This document shows positions 59,187 to 64,000 of a DNA stretch of 64,000 nucleotides, one piece after another. The stretch covers positions 62,001 through 126,000 of the forward strand of contig CAKQXY010000004.1 in NCBI GenBank assembly GCA_934292725.1. The letters are read 5' to 3'. Both the position numbers and the translations under genes were made by a program. The DNA is from an uncultured Lachnospiraceae bacterium. Its GTDB lineage: Bacteria > Bacillota > Clostridia > Lachnospirales > Lachnospiraceae. How positions within the stretch are numbered: position 1 is the stretch's first letter; each line of letters begins with the position of its first letter. The notes under the pieces are model-generated. The model saw only the letters and a list, made by a program, of their open reading frames with translations. It made no database searches and was not told where the DNA came from.

Positions 59187-59240
59187 GTGGGAAATCCCAC
59201 CTCTTATTATTATAATACGCTTTTTTATATTCTCTGTCAA
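59187..59240 (-). promoter_or_regulatory. Promoter and palindromic operator of the RelE-like/AbrB-like operon
   Basis: On the minus strand TTGACA (59235-59240) and TATTAT (59212-59217) are 17 bases apart. The perfect palindrome GTGGGA-AA-TCCCAC (59187-59200) sits near the start site, a good position for antitoxin binding. Confidence 0.7.
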
Positions 59241-59257
59241 TCTACTTTTACTTATTC

Positions 59258-59274
59258 CAGCTCTGACGAGTAAA
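59258..59274. repeat. 17-bp direct repeat, right copy
   Basis: Identical to 58392-58408 in sequence and orientation, 866 bases apart from start to start. It lies upstream of the promoter of the toxin-antitoxin operon, outside it. Confidence 0.85.
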
Positions 59275-59389
59275 AAAGTGGTTAATGACTTTGGAGAGAG
59301 TAACTGCAAATTTCAACTCTTTCAGGTGTTTACGGGTTTCTTTGCGAGTAGTTTTCTTTCTTGCCTATTTTTTTTGACAATAACGCAAA

Positions 59390-59429
59390 AAGGACACTTC
59401 CCCAAAATTTCTTTTAGGAAAGTGTCCTT
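59390..59429 (-). terminator. Terminator downstream of lysS
   Basis: On the minus strand AAGGACACTTTCC pairs with GGAAGTGTCCTT (one bulge) and TTTTGCG follows. It is about 130 bases after the lysS stop codon. Confidence 0.75.
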
Positions 59430-59504
59430 ATAATACGAACTGTTACCTTGAGCCGACACGACTTTAATTTATAATCATTTATTATGACCCGTTAAGGCTG
59501 ATTA

Positions 59505-59526
59505 TTTTGTCGTACTTTTGTCGTAC
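59505..59526. repeat. Two tandem copies of an 11-base unit
   Basis: TTTTGTCGTAC occurs twice in a row. It lies about 33 bases after the lysS stop. Its role is unknown. Confidence 0.7.
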
Positions 59527-59558
59527 TATACGATTTTTAGTTCGCAAAAATTTAATTT

Positions 59559-61463
59559 TTAATAGAGTTTTGCACCTGCCGGGATTCTGTTATTTACCAT
59601 CAGAAGGTTCAGTCCTTCATGACCATCTTCCTCATGTACTGCTGAAATCAGCATACCCTCGGAATCAATTCCCATCATCTTTCTCGGCGGCAGATTTACG
59701 ATAGCGATTGCTGTTTTACCAACCAATTCTTCCGGCTCGTAATACTCATGAATACCGCTTAAAATCACGCGATCCTTACGTTCTCCGTCATCTAATGTGA
59801 ACTTAAGAAGCTTCTTTGACTTCGGTACTGCTTCACATGCCAGGATCTTAACTGCACGGAAATCTGATTTTGCAAATGTCTCAAAATCAACCATTTCCTT
59901 GAAGATTGGCTCGATCTTTACGTTGGAAAAATCGACCTTTTCTTCTGCCTTTGGAGCCTCCTCAACCGGCTTTGCAGCCTTCTTATCGGAGTCGAGGGAC
60001 TTCATTGTCGGGAACAGGAGAACATCTCTTATTGCTGCTGAATCTGTTAACAGCATTACAAGACGGTCGATACCATATCCGATACCACCTGTCGGCGGCA
60101 TACCTACTTCAAGTGCATTTAAGAAATCTTCATCGGTGTGGTTTGCTTCCTCATCACCTGCATCAGCTGCTGCATCCTGTGCCTTGAAACGCTCTCTCTG
60201 GTCGATCGGATCGTTTAACTCAGAATATGCGTTACACATCTCCCAAGTATTGATATACAGCTCAAAACGCTCTACCTTGTTAGGATCAGACGGCTTCTTC
60301 TTTGTAAGCGGAGAAATCTCAATCGGATGATCCATAATGAATGTCGGCTGAATCAGCTTATCCTCACAATACTCCTCGAAGAACATGTTGATGATATCGC
60401 CTCTCTTATGACGTGCCTCGTATTCAATATTATGCTTATCAGCTAATGCCTTTGCTTCCTCATCAGTCTTAACCTGATCAAAATCAATGCCAGCATACTG
60501 CTTGATAGCATCAATCATAGTCAGACGTGCAAATGGCTTGCCAAGATCAATCGGTGTTCCATTATAAGAAATCAATGTGCTGCCGCATACCTTTTCAGCC
60601 AGATAACGGAACATGCTCTCAGTCAGCTCCATCATACCTTCATAATCTGTGTATGCCTGATATAGCTCCATCAGAGTAAACTCTGGGTTATGACGTGTAT
60701 CAACACCTTCGTTACGGAATACTCGGCCAATCTCATATACTCGCTCAAGTCCGCCAACGATCAATCTCTTTAAGTACAGCTCAAGAGAAATACGAAGCTT
60801 TACATCCTCATCAAGTGCATTGTAATGAGTTTCAAATGGTCTGGCAGCTGCACCGCCTGCATTAGAAACAAGCATTGGTGTCTCTACCTCCATGAAATCT
60901 CTTCCATCGAGGAAATTACGGATTTCCTTGATAATCTTAGAACGCTTAATAAAGGTATCCTTTACCTCTGGGTTCATGATCAGATCGACATAACGCTGAC
61001 GATAACGGATATCGGTATTCGTCAGGCCATGGAATTTCTCCGGAAGAATCTGAAGACTCTTAGAAAGCAGTGTAATCTCAGCAACATGTACAGACTTCTC
61101 ACCTGTTTTTGTGGTGAATGGTGTACCCTTGATACCTACGATATCACCGATATCCATTTTCTTAAATGCCTTATATGCATCCTCTCCAATGCTGTCTCTT
61201 GCCACATAGCACTGAATATTGCCGTCTCTGTCCTGAATATTGCAGAAAGATGCCTTTCCCATAACACGCTTGCTCATCATACGGCCTGCGATGGAAACAT
61301 CCTTTCCTTCAAGCTGCTCGTAATTGTCCTTAATCTGCTGTGTATGTGCAGTTACATCATACTTTGTGATGGTAAAGGGATCATTTCCCTGCTCCTGCAG
61401 CTCAGCAAGCTTCTCGCGGCGTACCTTAAGAAGCTGATTAATGTCCTGATTATTATCCGCCAT
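59559..61463 (-). CDS. lysS: Lysyl-tRNA synthetase (class II) with C-terminal tRNA-binding domain
   Basis: The 634-residue enzyme charges tRNA-Lys. The N-terminal OB-fold shows DVSIAGRMMSKRVMGKASFC, motif 2 has RVFRNEGVDTRHNPEFTLMELY, and motif 3 is GMPPTGGIGYGIDRLVMLL. After the usual end near residue 490 there is a Lys/Ala/Pro/Glu linker and a C-terminal OB-fold of the MetG-C/Arc1p type (FETFAKSDFRAVKILACEAV, VILSGIHEYY, NLPPRKMMGIDSEGM), which binds tRNA in trans. It follows greA by 18 bases. Confidence 0.96.
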   Translation of the reverse strand: MADNNQDINQLLKVRREKLAELQEQGNDPFTITKYDVTAHTQQIKDNYEQLEGKDVSIAGRMMSKRVMGKASFCNIQDRDGNIQCYVARDSIGEDAYKAFKKMDIGDIVGIKGTPFTTKTGEKSVHVAEITLLSKSLQILPEKFHGLTNTDIRYRQRYVDLIMNPEVKDTFIKRSKIIKEIRNFLDGRDFMEVETPMLVSNAGGAAARPFETHYNALDEDVKLRISLELYLKRLIVGGLERVYEIGRVFRNEGVDTRHNPEFTLMELYQAYTDYEGMMELTESMFRYLAEKVCGSTLISYNGTPIDLGKPFARLTMIDAIKQYAGIDFDQVKTDEEAKALADKHNIEYEARHKRGDIINMFFEEYCEDKLIQPTFIMDHPIEISPLTKKKPSDPNKVERFELYINTWEMCNAYSELNDPIDQRERFKAQDAAADAGDEEANHTDEDFLNALEVGMPPTGGIGYGIDRLVMLLTDSAAIRDVLLFPTMKSLDSDKKAAKPVEEAPKAEEKVDFSNVKIEPIFKEMVDFETFAKSDFRAVKILACEAVPKSKKLLKFTLDDGERKDRVILSGIHEYYEPEELVGKTAIAIVNLPPRKMMGIDSEGMLISAVHEEDGHEGLNLLMVNNRIPAGAKLY

Positions 61464-61481
61464 CGTATAAAACTCCTATCT

Positions 61482-61958
61482 TTAATATCTCTTTACGTCT
61501 AATACCTGATACTTTACTTCATTACCCATGAAGTCTACTTTAATGATGTCGCCTCTCTTTTTGCCAATCATTGCTTTTCCAAGAGGGGACTCATTGGAAA
61601 TCTTGAACTCAAGGCTGTTCACCTCTGCGGAACCAACGATAGAAAACTCCATCTCCTCGCCAGACTCCAGATCCTTCAATGTAACTGCGGAACCAAGGTT
61701 TGCAACATTGTGGTCAATATCATCATCAGAAATAACAACTGCATTCTTGATCAGGTTTTCCAGTTCCTCAATCTTTGCCTCGTTGTCACGCTGCTCGTCT
61801 CTAGCTGCATCGTACTCAGCGTTCTCGGAAAGGTCACCCTGCTCACGTGCCTCTTTGATCTTATCTGCAATCTCCTTACGAATGATCACTTTACGCTCAT
61901 GTAACTCGTCTTCCAGCTTTTTCAGACCTTCGACGGTCATCATTTTCTTTTCTGCCAT
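61482..61958 (-). CDS. greA: Transcription elongation factor GreA
   Basis: This 158-residue factor rescues backtracked RNA polymerase. The coiled coil has EGLKKLEDELHERKVIIR and the acidic tip REQGDLSENAEYDAARDEQ, whose Asp/Glu bind magnesium. The C-terminal globular domain reads VGSAEVNSLEFKISNESPLG and GKKRGDIIKVD. ATG 61958 gives the usual MAEKKM start; an in-frame start four codons earlier is possible and no strong site decides. It is 18 bases upstream of lysS. Confidence 0.95.
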   Translation of the reverse strand: MAEKKMMTVEGLKKLEDELHERKVIIRKEIADKIKEAREQGDLSENAEYDAARDEQRDNEAKIEELENLIKNAVVISDDDIDHNVANLGSAVTLKDLESGEEMEFSIVGSAEVNSLEFKISNESPLGKAMIGKKRGDIIKVDFMGNEVKYQVLDVKRY

Positions 61959-62034
61959 GACTGTAACCATGCCTTTCTACGGCCTGCCTGCAGGCTCATT
62001 AATATTATTGATTTCATACTTTAACTTAAAGAAA

Positions 62035-62055
62035 CGACAAAAGAACCTTCTGTCG
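62035..62055 (-). terminator. Short terminator-like hairpin after dusB
   Basis: On the minus strand CGACA and TGTCG pair around a loop and TTTCTTTAAG follows. The stem is short, so partial read-through into greA-lysS is likely. Confidence 0.5.
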
Positions 62056-62056
62056 C

Positions 62057-63028
62057 TCAAATTATTATATCGGAAACAGCAAACCTTGTCAACAGACTTT
62101 TTAGCTCCTCATAGGTAGTAATTTGGTTAACCTCCTGACGGAGCTTAGAAGATCCCGGATACCCTGCCGTGTACCACGCAACCTGCTTTCTCATCTGCAG
62201 CATTCCCATATGCTCACCTACATATTCTATCTGCATTGATGCATGACGAAGAATCATCTGACATACTTCTTTGTAGGTTGGACGCGGACTAATTGGCTGT
62301 CCTTCAAATGCTTCCTTTAATTCCCTAAAGATCCATGGATTCCCCTTAGCCGCACGCGCCACCATAATTCCGTCACAGCCGGTTTCCTCTATCATTTTCT
62401 TTGCTGACGATGCATCGGTGATATCACCATTTCCGATAACAGGAATTTTAACTGCTTCTTTTACCTGGCGAATGATCTCCCAATCTGCCTTTCCACTGTA
62501 ATACTGCTGTCTTGTCCGTCCATGAACAGCAACTGCTGCTGCACCGCTTTCCTGTGCAATTCTTGCAATCTCAACGGCATTTACGCTTGATTCGTCCCAT
62601 CCACGGCGAATCTTCACCGTTACAGGCTTTTTTACTGCTTTTGCCATAGCTTCTATAACTTTTCCGGCAAGAATCGGATCCTTCATGAGTGCCGAACCCT
62701 CATGATTATTGACAACCTTTGGAACGGGGCATCCCATATTTAAATCGATTATATCATATGGACCTTCCTCTAGTTTTTTTGCCATATCCGCAAGAAGCTC
62801 TGGCTCACTTCCAAACAGCTGCACGGCAAGCGGATGCTCACCATCTTCTGTCTCTAAAATTGGCTCTGTATTTTTGTTGTGATATGACAATGCCTTTGCA
62901 CTGACCATCTCCGTATATAAAAGTCCACAGCCCATTTCCCTGCAAAGACGACGAAATGGCAGGTCAGTTACCCCCGCCATCGGCCCTAACGCAACAGGAT
63001 GGGAAATTTCTACTGTTCCTATCCTCAT
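62057..63028 (-). CDS. dusB: tRNA-dihydrouridine synthase (DusB family)
   Basis: The 323-residue FMN enzyme reduces uridines in the tRNA D loop. Typical blocks are GPMAGVTDLPFRRLCREMG at the start, DLNMGCPVPKVVNNHEGSAL with the catalytic Cys near residue 99, PVTVKIRRGWDESS, and AVHGRTRQQYYSGKADW, then PVIGNGDITDASSA and GIMVARAAKGNPWIF. It overlaps the gene for a DUF6145-like protein by 4 bases. Confidence 0.95.
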   Translation of the reverse strand: MRIGTVEISHPVALGPMAGVTDLPFRRLCREMGCGLLYTEMVSAKALSYHNKNTEPILETEDGEHPLAVQLFGSEPELLADMAKKLEEGPYDIIDLNMGCPVPKVVNNHEGSALMKDPILAGKVIEAMAKAVKKPVTVKIRRGWDESSVNAVEIARIAQESGAAAVAVHGRTRQQYYSGKADWEIIRQVKEAVKIPVIGNGDITDASSAKKMIEETGCDGIMVARAAKGNPWIFRELKEAFEGQPISPRPTYKEVCQMILRHASMQIEYVGEHMGMLQMRKQVAWYTAGYPGSSKLRQEVNQITTYEELKSLLTRFAVSDIII

Positions 63029-63375
63029 AAAATTTCTTTTCCTGCCTCTTCTACTGTTTTATTCAAAAACATCACGCGATAGTACATCTCAAGCGATGAC
63101 ATTAATTCACGCTTTTGTCTTTGCAGCTGATGCAGCTTTAAACCTGCACCAATATCATCATAATAATAATCCATATCATCTGCCGTTGTCTTCATAATCA
63201 GTGTTCCATCCGGCTCAAACTCGAGCGTCAAAATACCGCCTATGTCTTCGGTAAACCAGACACACATGATTTGAAGTTCCTGCTTAACAGCATCCGGCAG
63301 TGCTGAAAATTCCTGATTCAGATAGTATTTCTGATCGTATGAATTTGCTCCGCAGAGCACTACATTTTGTTCCAT
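63025..63375 (-). CDS. DUF6145-like hypothetical protein
   Basis: This 116-residue protein reads MEQNVVLCGANSYDQKYYLN, then LPDAVKQELQIMCVWFTEDI, an acidic DDMDYYYDDIGAGLKLHQLQ and a helical C-terminus ending TVEEAGKEIL. I do not know its function; the pattern fits a small family (DUF6145) found beside birA and dusB in Lachnospiraceae. I chose ATG 63375 because AGAGGAAC precedes it, although the frame extends to 63528 within birA. No membrane segment is present. Confidence 0.78.
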   Translation of the reverse strand: MEQNVVLCGANSYDQKYYLNQEFSALPDAVKQELQIMCVWFTEDIGGILTLEFEPDGTLIMKTTADDMDYYYDDIGAGLKLHQLQRQKRELMSSLEMYYRVMFLNKTVEEAGKEIL

Positions 63376-63448
63376 GGTGTTCCTCTTTGTACTTTCTTCT
63401 AGTTTTGCAAAAAGCCCACTCGAGGCTTCGCTCAGTAACAATGCGTAC

Positions 63449-64000
63449 TTATACGTATCCGTAAATGCCCCTAACGGATACCTCTCCCGCGATAACTTCC
63501 TCGACTTTTCCATCTTCGCGCTGTACAAGGAGTGCGCCGTCCTCTTTTATTCCAAGACAAATTCCCTGCCATGCGCCTGACGGTGCCAGCACATTAACGC
63601 GATTGTCCTTATTTGCCAGGCGGCTTTCATACTCAGCCTTTAAATTTTTCAGACTCTCTGCGCTTACAAATTGTTCATATAAAACTTCAAATTCTTCGAG
63701 AACCTTTGCTAAAAGCTCATTTCGAAGAAGCGTTTTTCCAGTCACAAGTTTTAACGAAGTTGCAGTGTTTTGAATTTCCTTTGGAAAATCAGTCATCTGG
63801 ACATTTATGCCAATTCCAACAATCACATAATGAATCTGATCCATATCAGCACTCATCTCTGTTAAAATACCGCAAAGCTTCTTTCCCTGATAGACAATAT
63901 CATTCGGCCACTTGATCTGTGTTTTGATGCCGGCAAATTCATCAATTGCACGGCTTACTGCAAGCGCTGCAACTAATGTCAGCATAGACGCGTTTTCTGG
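63449..64000 (-). CDS. birA: Biotin--[acetyl-CoA-carboxylase] ligase BirA, C-terminal part (partial)
   Basis: The gene begins outside the window, and about 183 C-terminal residues are present. The frame is open to base 64000 and reads PENASMLTLVAALAVSRAID. Biotin- and ATP-binding residues lie in TQIKWPNDIVYQGKKLCGIL, and VIVGIGINVQMTDFP follows. The small C-terminal SH3-like domain ends with VIAGEVSVRGIYGYV. Whether an N-terminal DNA-binding domain exists is unseen. It is upstream of the DUF6145-like gene by 73 bases. Confidence 0.93.
   Translation of the reverse strand, partial: PENASMLTLVAALAVSRAIDEFAGIKTQIKWPNDIVYQGKKLCGILTEMSADMDQIHYVIVGIGINVQMTDFPKEIQNTATSLKLVTGKTLLRNELLAKVLEEFEVLYEQFVSAESLKNLKAEYESRLANKDNRVNVLAPSGAWQGICLGIKEDGALLVQREDGKVEEVIAGEVSVRGIYGYV

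Larger units (their letters stand above)
59275..59558. other. Gene-free interval downstream of lysS
   Basis: This stretch holds the lysS terminator (59390-59429), an 11-base tandem repeat (59505-59526), and otherwise AT-rich sequence. No integrase, tRNA or convincing reading frame is seen. Together with the toxin zone it forms the non-core part between the sensory operon and lysS. Confidence 0.6.

Noticed and set aside
59149..59433. Plus-strand frame of 94 codons over the lysS downstream interval
   Set aside because: It runs through the antitoxin promoter and the lysS terminator stem, has no ribosome binding site, and its hydrophobic look comes from AT-rich sequence.
60825..62118. Long plus-strand frames opposite lysS and greA
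   Set aside because: They lie fully opposite conserved housekeeping genes and show no recognisable domains.
1..64000. CRISPR arrays, insertion sequences, prophage genes, tRNA or rRNA genes
   Set aside because: I saw no regularly spaced repeats, transposase or integrase motifs, phage structural genes, or tRNA- or rRNA-like sequences. tRNAscan-SE would be needed to exclude a tRNA fully.

Overview
The window comes from a low-to-medium GC Gram-positive anaerobe, most likely a gut Lachnospiraceae (Clostridia); I cannot fix the genus. The reasons are GGAGG-type ribosome binding sites, sigma-A promoters, a lysyl-tRNA synthetase with a C-terminal tRNA-binding domain, a greA-lysS block beside dusB, a DUF6145-type gene and birA, hybrid kinases, a DUF285 (BspA-like) repeat protein and pectin-type enzymes. 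Almost all genes lie on the minus strand. Only the RpiB/LacB-like isomerase, an MFS transporter and a small XRE regulator are on plus.

Layout: (1) 1-6.4 kb is a tight operon for corrinoid nucleotide-loop assembly: cobQ-cobT-cobU-cobS-cobU-like-cobC-cbiB-cobD, the last cut by the window edge. (2) 6.8-12.85 kb is glutamate synthase (gltB, gltD). (3) 13.2-20.5 kb is a sugar/pectin region: an RpiB/LacB-family isomerase with a pseudoknot-like leader, a GH105 pseudogene with an internal deletion, a PL26-like exo-rhamnogalacturonan lyase, a YefM-YoeB-type toxin-antitoxin pair, and a secreted beta-helix protein. (4) 20.7-30.1 kb holds a metE-like/lysR/alcohol dehydrogenase operon, a CE15-like esterase with a flavoprotein and a PLPC-like protein, and a MarR-YczE-enoate reductase operon. 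(5) 30.3-39.5 kb is a peptide-use operon: binding protein, S9 peptidase, OppBCDF and an M20 hydrolase. (6) 39.6-57.6 kb is transport and signalling: MFS transporter, REC-GGDEF-EAL protein, EEP hydrolase, a WYL regulator translationally coupled to a cytoplasmic DUF285 repeat protein, an XRE regulator, NhaC, and a three-gene sensory operon (binding lipoprotein with a 5'-nucleotidase-C-like domain, a dCache hybrid kinase, and a GGDEF hybrid kinase). (7) 57.6-59.3 kb is a small toxin zone: Fic, and a RelE-like/AbrB-like pair bracketed by perfect 17-bp direct repeats. (8) 59.5-64 kb is housekeeping: lysS, greA, dusB, a DUF6145-like gene and birA (partial).

The strongest unexplained signal is a pair of homologous structured RNAs on the plus strand (6499-6691 and about 13905-14085). 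Their loop blocks are nearly identical, while their stems differ by compensatory changes. A second unexplained intergenic element, rich in hairpins and closed by a perfect 10-bp stem, lies at 41012-41199. The most system-like protein assemblies are the lipoprotein plus two hybrid kinases with a c-di-GMP output, and the WYL/DUF285 pair.
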